This document shows, piece by piece, positions 38,282 through 47,117 of a DNA stretch of 52,922 nt. The stretch comes from Candidatus Rokuibacteriota bacterium (GTDB lineage: Bacteria > Methylomirabilota > Methylomirabilia > Rokubacteriales > CSP1-6), in assembly GCA_016193045.1 (NCBI GenBank), contig JACPSW010000023.1:19638-72559 (forward strand), given 5' to 3'. A program made the translations under genes and the position numbers. The number at the start of each line of letters is the position of its first letter. Position 1 is the stretch's first letter. Below the pieces are notes generated by a model. That model was not told the DNA's origin and made no database searches. It saw only the letters and a list, made by a program, of their open reading frames with translations.

Positions 38282-39487
38282 TTAGCAGATGCCGCGGGCG
38301 CGGAGCCGGGCCACCTCAGCCCGGGTCAGCCCGGCCACGCGCGTCAGGATCTCATCCGTGTGCTGGCCCAGGAGCGGTGGGGGCGCGCTGACGCCTCCGG
38401 GCGTCGCCTGGAGGCGGATCGGCACGCCGAATACCTTCACCCTCTCGGCCTTGGGGTGCGCAAGCGACACGATCATCCCCCGATCCCGGAGGTGGGGGCT
38501 CTCGCAGACCTCCGCCACGCTCTTGATTCTTCCCGCGGGGACCCCGGCCTTCTCGAATCGTGCGAGCCACTCCTCGGCCCGGCGGGTGGCGAAGATCCCG
38601 TTCAGGAGCGGGATCAGCGTCTCCCGGGCCTCGACGCGCTTCGCCTCGCTATCGAAGCGGCCGTCCCTCGCCAGGTCCGGCTGGTCCAGCGCCTGGCACA
38701 ACCGCTCCCAGAGGGAGTTGTTGGCGACCCCCACGGTCAGGTAGGCGTCAGCGGCCTTGAACACCTCATAGGGCACGATGGACGGGTGCTGGTTGCCCCG
38801 GCGGGCGGGGCGCTGGCCCGTGGCGAAGTAGATTCCGGCCTGATACGTGAGGAGCGACGCCATGACGTCCAGCATGGCCACCTCCACTTTCTGGCCCTTC
38901 CCCGTCCGCTGGCGGGCGTAGAGGGCCAGCACGACCCCGTGGCATGCCTCGATGCCCGCCACCAGGTCGGCGATGGAGGTGCCGACCTTCACCGGGGGAC
39001 CGTCCGGAAACCCCGTGAGGTCCATGAGCCCCGACTCTCCCTGCACGATCAGGTCGTACCCCGGGCGGCCCGCCTCGGGGCCGGATTCGCCGAAGCCCGA
39101 GATCGCGCAGTACACGAGCCGCGGGTTCGACCGCTTCAGCGTCTCATAGCCCAGGCCCAGTCGCGCCATCGTCCCGGGGCGGAAGTTTTCCAGGAGGACG
39201 TCCGAGCGGCGGATGAGCCGCCGCAGGACCCGTTGCCCCTCGGGGGCCTTCAGGTTGAGGGTGAGGCTCTTCTTGCTCCGGTTGACCGACATGAAGTACG
39301 TGGACTCGCCCCCGGAAAACGGGGGCCACGTCCGCGTGTCGTCGCCCTTTCCAGGCTCCTCGACCTTGATGACCTCGGCGCCCATGTCGCCGAGCATCAA
39401 CGAGCAGAAGGGGCCCGCCAGGACCCGCGTCAGATCGACGACGCGCACCCCCGCAAGCGGGGGACGGGCGCTAGACCTTTTCGCCAC
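38282..39487 (-). CDS. CaiB/BaiF family (class III) CoA-transferase
   Basis: A 401-aa class III CoA-transferase: RVVDLTRVLAGPFCSLMLGDMGAEVIKVE at the start, NRSKKSLTLNL, and the catalytic Asp174 in VGTSIADLVAG; the GQHTDEIL segment is near the C-terminus. It moves CoA between carboxylates; the substrate is not apparent. The GTG start overlaps the stop of the DUF35 gene by 17 bases, so it belongs with the thiolase-fold pair. The 3' end abuts the structured repeat. Confidence 0.88.
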   Translation of the reverse strand: MAKRSSARPPLAGVRVVDLTRVLAGPFCSLMLGDMGAEVIKVEEPGKGDDTRTWPPFSGGESTYFMSVNRSKKSLTLNLKAPEGQRVLRRLIRRSDVLLENFRPGTMARLGLGYETLKRSNPRLVYCAISGFGESGPEAGRPGYDLIVQGESGLMDLTGFPDGPPVKVGTSIADLVAGIEACHGVVLALYARQRTGKGQKVEVAMLDVMASLLTYQAGIYFATGQRPARRGNQHPSIVPYEVFKAADAYLTVGVANNSLWERLCQALDQPDLARDGRFDSEAKRVEARETLIPLLNGIFATRRAEEWLARFEKAGVPAGRIKSVAEVCESPHLRDRGMIVSLAHPKAERVKVFGVPIRLQATPGGVSAPPPLLGQHTDEILTRVAGLTRAEVARLRARGIC

Positions 39488-39911
39488 CGCCGCGCCTCCA
39501 GACGCGCTTGACCGCGCTCTTGACGATGGCGGTCACGGTCTCCTCCAGATCGCCCGCGCGGCGCCAGAAGAGGCGCGCCCGGTCCATCACGCCCAGGTGA
39601 GAGAAGTAGTAGACCTGGTCCACCTCTTCCACCGCCACCCGGCTGCCCACGCGGATCCCCTTGGTCTCCGCGCCGTGGCAGAAGAGGCGGGCCCCACCGT
39701 CGAGCGCCACGAGCGCCAGGTGGAGCGGCGAGGAGAAGCCCTCGGGCGGCGAGTGGAGCGTCGTGAAGGAGACCACCTCGCCGTACCCTTCGATCGAGAG
39801 GGGCTCCATCGCGGCCGGGTGGTCCGGGCAGTACGGGGCGGGGGGCGCCACCACGCGTCCGCACCGGGTGCACCGCGAGGCCGGGATCAGCTCAGAGGGG
39901 GGCTTCGTCAT
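39471..39911 (-). CDS. DUF35 OB-fold/zinc-ribbon acyl-CoA-associated protein
   Basis: A 146-aa protein with a rubredoxin-like zinc ribbon (Cys14, Cys17, Cys28, with His31 nearby) and an OB-fold domain (about 38-110; GYGEVVSFTTLHSPPEG, then GSRVAVEEV). Proteins of this type bind beside thiolase-fold enzymes and feed them acyl-CoA, as in archaeal thiolase/HMG-CoA synthase complexes and steroid side-chain aldolases. The ATG overlaps the stop of the thiolase-fold gene by four bases, which strongly suggests a complex with it. Confidence 0.85.
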   Translation of the reverse strand: MTKPPSELIPASRCTRCGRVVAPPAPYCPDHPAAMEPLSIEGYGEVVSFTTLHSPPEGFSSPLHLALVALDGGARLFCHGAETKGIRVGSRVAVEEVDQVYYFSHLGVMDRARLFWRRAGDLEETVTAIVKSAVKRVWRRGGGEKV

Positions 39912-41035
39912 CGGGTGCGCTCCAGCACGGTGACCCAGTTGTTGGTGGCGAGGCCACCGATCGAGTGGGCGAGACCCACCCGCGCCGCCACCTGGCGGCC
40001 GTGAGCCTCCCCCAGCAGCTGCCAGAACAGTTCCACGATCTGGGCGATTCCCGTCCCGGCCAGCGGGTGCCCACGGGCCTTGAGCCCGCCGGACGGGTTG
40101 ACGGGGAGCCGCCCGTCGAGCGCCGTCTCGCCGGCCAGCGTGGCGCGGCCGGCCTTGCCGGAGGGCACCAGCCCCAGATCCTCCAGCGCGATCAGCTCGA
40201 AGGGCGCGAAGGCGTCGTGAACCTCGGCCACCTCCACGCGCTCGGGGCCGAAGCCCGCCATCCGGTAGGCGGCCTTGGCCGCCGCCTGGGTGGCCCTGAA
40301 ATTCACGAGGCTCTCGCGGTACCGCACCGCCAGCGTGTCGGCCCCCTGGCCGATCCCCGCGATCCTGACCGGGGCCGGCTCGGCGGTGAGAACGAGCGCC
40401 GCGGCCCCATCGGAGATCGGGCAACAATGGTAGAGCCTGAGCGGATCGGCCACGATCCGGCTCTCCAGCACGGTGTCCAGGCTCACAGGCTCCTGAAAAT
40501 GGCCGAGCGGATTCCGGGCCCCGTTGGCGTGATTTTTCACCGAGACCTGGGAGATCTCCTTGAGAGTCACACCCGTCCTGGCCATCAGGGCCCGTGTGAT
40601 CAGGCCCGCCAGGGCCGGCATGGTCGCGCCGTAGGAGCGCTCGTGGGGATCGATCGACCGCCCGATCAGCTCCGAGACGCGGGGCGTCGGCAGGTGGGTC
40701 ATTTTCTCGCCGCCGGCCACCAGCACCGACCGGGAGAGGCCTGCGGCGACGGTCGCAAACCCCGAGTAGACGGCGGCCGCTCCCGAGGACGTGGCCGTCT
40801 CGACCCGGAGCGCCGGCACGTGGGCGAACCCCAGGTGCGTCGCGATCTGGGAGGCGAAGTTGCCCTCGCCGATGAACTCTTCGGGGTTCATGGCGGCGAC
40901 AACAATAGCGTCCGGCGCCTCGAGCCGAGCGGCGCTCAGCGCGGAGCGGGCGGCCTCGGCCACGAGATCCGGCAGGCTTTCCTGACGCTTGCCGAAGCGG
41001 GTCATCCCCGCCCCGGCGATCCAGACACCCGGCAA
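39908..41035 (-). CDS. Thiolase-fold protein lacking the nucleophilic cysteine
   Basis: A 375-aa protein of the SCP-x/archaeal thiolase type. The usual V-E-T-A-C-S-S-G reads VETATSSG with Thr82 (codon acg, plus-strand 40790-40792), so the acyl-accepting Cys is missing. VHDAFAPFE and NPSGGLKARGHPLAGTG keep the His residues. Without the Cys a normal Claisen thiolysis is unlikely; thiolase-fold aldolases that pair with DUF35 proteins are an alternative. It heads the DUF35/CoA-transferase operon. The start is GTG or ATG at 41035, just after a Fis-type gene. Confidence 0.85.
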   Translation of the reverse strand: MPGVWIAGAGMTRFGKRQESLPDLVAEAARSALSAARLEAPDAIVVAAMNPEEFIGEGNFASQIATHLGFAHVPALRVETATSSGAAAVYSGFATVAAGLSRSVLVAGGEKMTHLPTPRVSELIGRSIDPHERSYGATMPALAGLITRALMARTGVTLKEISQVSVKNHANGARNPLGHFQEPVSLDTVLESRIVADPLRLYHCCPISDGAAALVLTAEPAPVRIAGIGQGADTLAVRYRESLVNFRATQAAAKAAYRMAGFGPERVEVAEVHDAFAPFELIALEDLGLVPSGKAGRATLAGETALDGRLPVNPSGGLKARGHPLAGTGIAQIVELFWQLLGEAHGRQVAARVGLAHSIGGLATNNWVTVLERTR

Positions 41036-41067
41036 CGGCTGGCTCCCGGAAGGATTGGAATCCGCTA

Positions 41068-41400
41068 CTATTTCACTCCGGGAGTTCCGGGGGTGTCAAC
41101 GCTTTTCGGCGAGGCGGGTGGACACGAGCCGTTCAGGGGCGCGGCGAGCGGGGACGGCGGCGCGGGGACGACTGGACGGCGGGGCACCCCCCCGAAGGAG
41201 GCCGGCGGGGGAGCCGATACGCCGAGGTCCCTAATCAGCCGGAGGAGGTACGTGCGCTGGAGGCCCAGGCACCGCGCGGCATGGGTTCGGTTCCCCCCCG
41301 ACCGCCGGAGCGCGGCCTCGATCAGGCGGCGCTTGAACTCCTCCACGGCACCGCGGAATCCGAGGGGGGCCCACTGCTCCATGCCGAGACGAAGGGGCAA
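41068..41400 (-). CDS. Small Fis-type helix-turn-helix protein
   Basis: About 104-110 aa. Residues about 20-65 (FKRRLIEAALRRSGGNRTHA, then ARCLGLQRTYLLRLIRDLGV) match the Fis/NtrC-type C-terminal HTH that binds enhancer-like DNA; there is no AAA+ or receiver domain. The rest is a proline-rich tail (PPPASFGGVPRRPVVPAPP) of low complexity. The start may be ATG 41382. It lies 32 bases before the thiolase-fold operon on the same strand and could regulate it. Confidence 0.7.
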   Translation of the reverse strand: MPLRLGMEQWAPLGFRGAVEEFKRRLIEAALRRSGGNRTHAARCLGLQRTYLLRLIRDLGVSAPPPASFGGVPRRPVVPAPPSPLAAPLNGSCPPASPKSVDTPGTPGVK

Positions 41401-41461
41401 GGGCGATGCCAGCGCGCGGGACGCGCAAATTCAAGCCCTTGGAAGGGGCGGCGAGGCCGAT

Positions 41462-41513
41462 CTGCACGACAGGGTGTGCAGGAGCCGGCCGCACTGCACG
41501 GAGGCCTGTGCAG
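41462..41513 (-). terminator. Twin hairpins behind the ferredoxin gene
   Basis: Two hairpins with the same stem CTGCAC/GTGCAG and 8-base loops (41462-41481 and 41494-41513), 12 bases apart. The second touches the ferredoxin stop codon. There is no T run, so an intrinsic terminator is doubtful; a transcript-stabilising structure or operator pair is also possible. Confidence 0.4.
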
Positions 41514-41780
41514 CTACTTTTTGGTCGAGGGCTTGACGCCCGGATTGTCCTTGAAGAACTGCTTGTTCAGGTCGATGAACTGCTTCCACTTATCGGGAGT
41601 CTCGTCCTCGGCGAAGATCGCCTTCACCGGGCACACCGGCTCGCAGGCGCCGCAGTCGATGCATTCGTCCGGGTGGATGAAGAGCATCTCCGGGCCTTCG
41701 TAGATGCAGTCCACCGGGCAGACTTCCACGCAGGCCTTGTCCTTTACGTTGATGCACGGTTCGGCGATGATATACGCCAT
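41514..41780 (-). CDS. 7Fe ferredoxin ([3Fe-4S][4Fe-4S])
   Basis: An 88-aa ferredoxin of the Azotobacter FdI type. Cys9, Cys17 and Cys50 fit the [3Fe-4S] cluster, and Cys21, Cys40, Cys43 and Cys46 the [4Fe-4S] cluster (motifs CxxxxxxxCxxxCP and CxxCxxCxxxCP); Cys25 is also present. The C-terminal extension (KWKQFIDLNKQFF) is common in this subgroup. It carries electrons for soluble oxidoreductases; no partner is adjacent. GGGAGG precedes the ATG, and a TTGACA promoter lies upstream. Confidence 0.93.
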   Translation of the reverse strand: MAYIIAEPCINVKDKACVEVCPVDCIYEGPEMLFIHPDECIDCGACEPVCPVKAIFAEDETPDKWKQFIDLNKQFFKDNPGVKPSTKK

Positions 41781-41818
41781 TAGGGCCTCCCGTTCTCAAG
41801 TGCGTGACGAACCGCACC

Positions 41819-41848
41819 ATTTTCACCCGAAGCCGCGTGACGTGTCAA
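41819..41848 (-). promoter_or_regulatory. Candidate promoter of the ferredoxin gene
   Basis: On the minus strand, TTGACA (41848-41843), 18 bases, then GAAAAT (41824-41819), 39 bases before the ferredoxin ATG. The -35 is perfect, the -10 fair. Confidence 0.5.
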
Positions 41849-41873
41849 GCCTTCGAGCCCCCCTCCGACACCC

Positions 41874-42000
41874 GGCGCCGGGCCGAGAACCGAGCAGGCC
41901 AAGGCCCGAGGGAGGAGCCGGCCGGAGGCGTACGCGGTTGTACGGTGAGGACCGGCGACGACCGAGAACGCCGGGATGCGACGGTTATCGGCCCGGCGCC
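41874..42000 (-). repeat. Structured repeat family S, copy 2
   Basis: A 127-base element. Terminal arms GGCGCCGGGCCGAGAACC and GGTTATCGGCCCGGCGCC pair with the same single mismatch as copy 1. The inner stem is GCCGGCC with GGACCGGC (same bulged A), around the same CGTAC hairpin. It starts directly at the stop codon of the dppC-like gene on the minus strand, just as copy 1 does at the CoA-transferase. Confidence 0.85.
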
Positions 42001-42897
42001 CTAAAGGGTGCGGAGCTTGGGATCCAGGGCGTCCCGCAGCGAATCGCCGAAGAGGTTGAAGGCGAAGACCGCCAGGCTGATGGCCAGCCCGGGGAAGATG
42101 GCCATCCAGGGGGCCGTTTCCGCAAAGTCCACCGCCGCCCCCCGGAGCATGAGACCCCACGCGGCGATGGGCTCCTGGACGCCGAGGCCCAGGAACGAGA
42201 GCGAGGCTTCCAGCAGGATCGCCTGCCCGAGGAATGCGGTGAGGAGGATGAGGTACGGAGCCATCACGTTGGGGAGCATGTGGCGGAGGATGATCCGCGC
42301 ATGGCCGAAGCCTGCGGCGCGGGCGGCGTCCACGTACGGCATTTCACGAATGCTGAGCGCGCTGGAGCGGATGACGAGGGCGCAGCGGGGGATCATCGGG
42401 ATCGTGATGGCCGTGATGAGGTTGGGAAGATTGTTGCCCAGGATCGCCACCATGGCCAGCGCCAGAATGATCAAGGGGAAGGAGATGAAGACGTCCATGA
42501 GACGCTGCAGGTACAGATCGATCCGTCCGCCGAAGTAGGCGCTGCCCACCCCGAGGATCGCCCCTGCCGTCGCCCCGATGAACGCCGCCCCGAAGCCCAC
42601 GATCAGGGCCGTCCGCGAGCCGTAGATGAGACGGGAGAGCACGTCGCGGCCGAAGGAATCGGTGCCGAGCCAGTGCGTGGCGGAGGGCCGCCCCAGCATG
42701 GCGGCGAAGTCCACCCCCAGCGGGTCGTAAGGCGCGATGAGGGTGGCCGTGAGCGCCACCGCGATCATCAGCACCACTACGAAGGCCCCCGCCGCGCCCA
42801 GCGGGCGGCGATGGCAGAAGGCCAGCGCCACGGCCAGCCAGCCCTCGCGGATTTCGACGCGGGCGGCGGCGGCTTCCAGCGGGACGTTGATCGCCAT
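42001..42897 (-). CDS. Oligopeptide-type ABC transporter permease (DppC-like)
   Basis: A 298-aa inner-membrane permease of the peptide/opine/nickel type. An N-terminal helix (GAFVVVLMIAVALTATLIAPYDP) is followed by THWLGTDSFGRDVLSRLIYGSR, the hallmark of DppC/OppC proteins, and the coupling loop RIILRHMLPNVMAPYLI that contacts the ATPase. ATG 42897 is chosen. It follows the DppB-like gene by two bases. The ATPase genes of the same system lie upstream beyond a two-component pair. Confidence 0.92.
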   Translation of the reverse strand: MAINVPLEAAAARVEIREGWLAVALAFCHRRPLGAAGAFVVVLMIAVALTATLIAPYDPLGVDFAAMLGRPSATHWLGTDSFGRDVLSRLIYGSRTALIVGFGAAFIGATAGAILGVGSAYFGGRIDLYLQRLMDVFISFPLIILALAMVAILGNNLPNLITAITIPMIPRCALVIRSSALSIREMPYVDAARAAGFGHARIILRHMLPNVMAPYLILLTAFLGQAILLEASLSFLGLGVQEPIAAWGLMLRGAAVDFAETAPWMAIFPGLAISLAVFAFNLFGDSLRDALDPKLRTL

Positions 42898-42899
42898 CG

Positions 42900-43856
42900 C
42901 TAGCGGTACCGGATGCGCGGGTCGAGCCACGCATACATGACGTCCATGAGGAAGTTGACGACGATGAAGGCCGAAGAGACGAGGAGGACCAGGGCCTGGG
43001 TCAACGTGTAGTCGCGGCGCGCGATGGCCTCCACGAACAGCAGCCCCAGCCCGTTCAGGTTGAAGACCTGCTCCGTCACCACCAGGCCGCCGAGCAAGAA
43101 AGCGAACTCGAGGCCGATCACCGTCACCACGGGGAGCAGGGCGTTCTTGAGGGCATGCCGGGTGAGAATCAGCTTCGTCCAGAGCCCCTTGGCCCGGGCC
43201 GTGCGGATGTAGTCCTCGCGCAAGACCTCGAGCATCGCCGACCGGGTCATCCGCGTGGCCACGGCCGAGTACCGGTACCCCACGGCCAGCGCCGGCCAGA
43301 TGAGCTGGGCGAGGTTCTGCCAGGGATCCACCCAGAAGGGCGTGTACACCATGGGGGGGAGCCATCGGAAGATGATGAGAAAGCCCAGGATCATGATGAT
43401 GCCGAGCCAGAAGGACGGCGTCGCCAGCCCCGCGATCGAGAAGACGCGGACGGCGTAGTCCACCCACGTGTCCTGCCTGAGCGCCGCGACGATGCCGAGG
43501 GGGATGGCGAGGAGCGTGGCCACGATGCTGGCCATGATGGCGACCTGGAGCGAGAGCGCGAAGCGCAGCTTGATCTCCTGGGTGATGGGGGCACCGGTCC
43601 ACATGGAGAGCCCCAGGTCGAAGCGGGCGAGCCCCCACATCCAATCCACGAACTGCTTCCAGAGGGGCTGGTCGAGCCCCAGCTTGGCCCGCTCCATCGC
43701 CATGACCTTCTGGTCCACAAACTGCCCCTGACCGCCCGCGTACCGCGCCTCCACCACGTCACCGGGGACGATGCGCAGCAGGAAGAACGTCAGGACCGCC
43801 ACGCCGAGGAGCGTGGGGAACATCAGGAGGAAGCGCTTGAGGATGTACTTCCACAT
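42900..43856 (-). CDS. Oligopeptide-type ABC transporter permease (DppB-like)
   Basis: A 318-aa permease with a first helix in MWKYILKRFLLMFPTLLGV, RIVPGDVVEARYAG, an RFDLGLSMWTGAPI segment, and a coupling loop ending in KNALLPVVTVIGLE, all typical of DppB/OppB. ATG 43856 is chosen; the open frame 18 codons upstream lacks family similarity. It forms the transmembrane channel with the DppC-like protein. The gap to the substrate-binding gene holds the long CCCTCACC palindrome (43896-43973). Confidence 0.92.
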   Translation of the reverse strand: MWKYILKRFLLMFPTLLGVAVLTFFLLRIVPGDVVEARYAGGQGQFVDQKVMAMERAKLGLDQPLWKQFVDWMWGLARFDLGLSMWTGAPITQEIKLRFALSLQVAIMASIVATLLAIPLGIVAALRQDTWVDYAVRVFSIAGLATPSFWLGIIMILGFLIIFRWLPPMVYTPFWVDPWQNLAQLIWPALAVGYRYSAVATRMTRSAMLEVLREDYIRTARAKGLWTKLILTRHALKNALLPVVTVIGLEFAFLLGGLVVTEQVFNLNGLGLLFVEAIARRDYTLTQALVLLVSSAFIVVNFLMDVMYAWLDPRIRYR

Positions 43857-43895
43857 GGCGGGTGCCCTTAACCCATCAGCATCCCCCTGACCCCA

Positions 43896-43973
43896 CCCTC
43901 TCCCCCTCACCTTTCTCCTCTCCCCCGCTGGGGGAGAGGGGAGGGTGAGGGGGAGAGGAGAAAGGTGAGGGGG
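43896..43973 (+). repeat. Long CCCTCACC palindromic repeat
   Basis: Left arm 43896-43926 (CCCTCTCCCCCTCACC, then TTTCTCCTCTCCCCC), 3-base loop, right arm from 43930 that contains two nested matches to it. It lies between the binding-protein gene and dppB on their coding strand and could lower downstream permease expression by forming an RNA hairpin, a common arrangement in binding-protein operons. Confidence 0.7.
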
Positions 43974-43991
43974 TGCGGGAAGGCGGCGCCA

Positions 43992-45611
43992 CTACTCGGT
44001 GAGCCACACCCCGTCGAGCGTGTTGTTCAAATAGTGGCTAGGCGTGACCTGCCAGCCCTTAACCTTGCTCGAGTGCGGGACGATCCGGTGCCACTGGAGC
44101 GTCATGAGGTAGTGCGCCTCCTCGTCGAGCAGGCGCTTCTCGAACGCGCGGATGTGCTTCTTCCGCTCCTCCGGGTCCACCGCCCGGCTCTGCTTCACAT
44201 AGAGGTCGTCCAGGACGGAATCCTTGTACCGGCTGTAGTTGGCCGGGTTCTTGTCCACCGAGACGAACTTGTAGAGGTCCAGGTCCGGCTCGACGATGTA
44301 GCCGCACTGGAAATCCATGGCGACCTCGTGCTCGCCCCTGCGGAGCGAGGCGAAGTAGGCCGCGGCCTCGATCACCTCCTGCTTCACGTTGAGCCCGATC
44401 TGCCGCCACTGGTCGATCATCCAGACGGCCAGGGGCTCGTAGGGCATGGGGATGCCGCGGTTCTTGAAGGTGAACGACAGACCCTCGGCCCCCGCTTCCT
44501 TCAGCAGCCGCTTGGCCTCGGCGCGGGAGGTCTCGATGGCCGGCCAGTAGCCGGCCAGCTTGGCCAGGTCGTCCGGCGCCGTGGCGTAGGGCGTGCCGGG
44601 CACCAGCGCTCCCGCCACCTCCTTCACGATTGCGATCTTCGAGAGCGCCTGCGAGCCCGCGTACCGGTCGATCGCCAGGGTCAGGGCCCGGCGAACGCGC
44701 TTGTCGTCGAAGGGCTTCTTCTCGTGGTTCATGGCGACCAGCAGGATACAGTCCCAGGGGCTCTCCTGGACGCGGATCTTGTCGCCCAGGGCCGCCACCA
44801 GGCTGTCGCGGTGGGCCGCCGTGAAGCTCCTGAACTGGATGTGGGCCCGCTCGCCGCGGATCATCGCGACCTGGGCCGCCGTGTCCCTGACGAACAGCGC
44901 GCGGAAGCCGTCCAGGTAGGGCTTGCCCTTGTCCCAGTAGTTGGGGTTCTTCTTGCCGATCACGTGGGAGCCCTTCACGTGCTCGACGAAGATGAAGGGG
45001 CCCGTCCCCATCACGTTCTTCTCGTACCAGTGAATGTCCTTGGCCAGGATGTCGGCCTTGTAGACGGCGTTCCACGGGGAGGCCAGCGAGGCCAGGAACG
45101 CGGCCGACGGCCACTTCAGGCGGAACCGGACCGTGTAGGGATCGGGGGCCTCCACCGCCTCCACCACCGCGTACTGCCCCTTGCGCGTGGAGCCCACCCC
45201 CGCGGGCGGGAAGATGATCTTGTCGTAGGTGGCCTTCACGTCCTTGGAGGTCATCTCGCTGCCGTCGTGGAACTTGACCCCCCGGCGGAGCTGGAACGTG
45301 TACGTCAGGCCGCCGTCGGCGATCGTCCAACGCTCGGCCAGCGACGGGACCGGCTTCGTCCCGCTCGGGTCCGTCGGGTCCACCCGGAGCAGGGTGTTGT
45401 AGAACGGGGCCCACGGGTGGATCCACCCGAAGGTCTCCTCCCGGTGGCCGTCGTAGGAGGGCGGCTCCGAGGGGACGGGGAAGATCAGCTCACCGCCGGA
45501 GCGCGGCTTCTCCTGCGCCAGAGCAGCCGGAGTCAGGGCTGGGGCGAGCACGACGGACACCAGCAGGCACGCCAGCAGGATCACGCGGGTCCGACTAGGC
45601 CGATGGGTCAT
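43992..45611 (-). CDS. ABC transporter substrate-binding protein, family 5
   Basis: A 539-aa periplasmic solute-binding protein of the DppA/OppA type, with a signal peptide (VILLACLLVSVVLAPALTPAALAQ). YTFQLRRGVKFHDGSEMTSKDVKATYDKI is the family signature and GTGPFIFVEH a second conserved block. ATG 45611 has GGAGG upstream; an in-frame start seven codons earlier lacks one. A good promoter lies at 45698-45726. The ligand may be a peptide or another small organic solute; the phosphonate-hydrolase-like gene in the same cluster makes other substrates possible. Confidence 0.93.
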   Translation of the reverse strand: MTHRPSRTRVILLACLLVSVVLAPALTPAALAQEKPRSGGELIFPVPSEPPSYDGHREETFGWIHPWAPFYNTLLRVDPTDPSGTKPVPSLAERWTIADGGLTYTFQLRRGVKFHDGSEMTSKDVKATYDKIIFPPAGVGSTRKGQYAVVEAVEAPDPYTVRFRLKWPSAAFLASLASPWNAVYKADILAKDIHWYEKNVMGTGPFIFVEHVKGSHVIGKKNPNYWDKGKPYLDGFRALFVRDTAAQVAMIRGERAHIQFRSFTAAHRDSLVAALGDKIRVQESPWDCILLVAMNHEKKPFDDKRVRRALTLAIDRYAGSQALSKIAIVKEVAGALVPGTPYATAPDDLAKLAGYWPAIETSRAEAKRLLKEAGAEGLSFTFKNRGIPMPYEPLAVWMIDQWRQIGLNVKQEVIEAAAYFASLRRGEHEVAMDFQCGYIVEPDLDLYKFVSVDKNPANYSRYKDSVLDDLYVKQSRAVDPEERKKHIRAFEKRLLDEEAHYLMTLQWHRIVPHSSKVKGWQVTPSHYLNNTLDGVWLTE

Positions 45612-45697
45612 GTGGCACCTCCCGGAGATCATTTCGGTCAGGGCCCTATCGCCTGTGTAAACCGGCGGAAGAACGAGAAGGTTCCGAGTTGGGGGGT

Positions 45698-45722
45698 AGC
45701 GTAGCCTGCTCCCCGAGGTCTG

Positions 45723-45726
<4 letters not shown>
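45698..45726 (-). promoter_or_regulatory. Candidate sigma-70 promoter of the binding-protein gene
   Basis: Minus-strand TTGACA (45726-45721), 17 bases, TACGCT (45703-45698), about 87 bases before the ATG at 45611. The -35 overlaps the stop codon of the NtrC-like gene. I searched the same interval for a sigma-54 site and saw none. Confidence 0.55.

Positions 45727-47109
<1,383 letters not shown>

Positions 47110-47117
<8 letters not shown>

Noticed and set aside
33362-39511. A plus-strand open frame of about 2049 codons across several genes
   Set aside because: It runs antisense to five well-supported minus-strand genes (RND, receiver, cimA, kinase, CoA-transferase). High GC removes stop codons from this phase; its translation is rich in Arg, Pro and Glu without domains.
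43896-43973. C/G-rich repeats as a CRISPR array
   Set aside because: There are no regularly spaced unique spacers and no cas genes; the structure is one inverted repeat.
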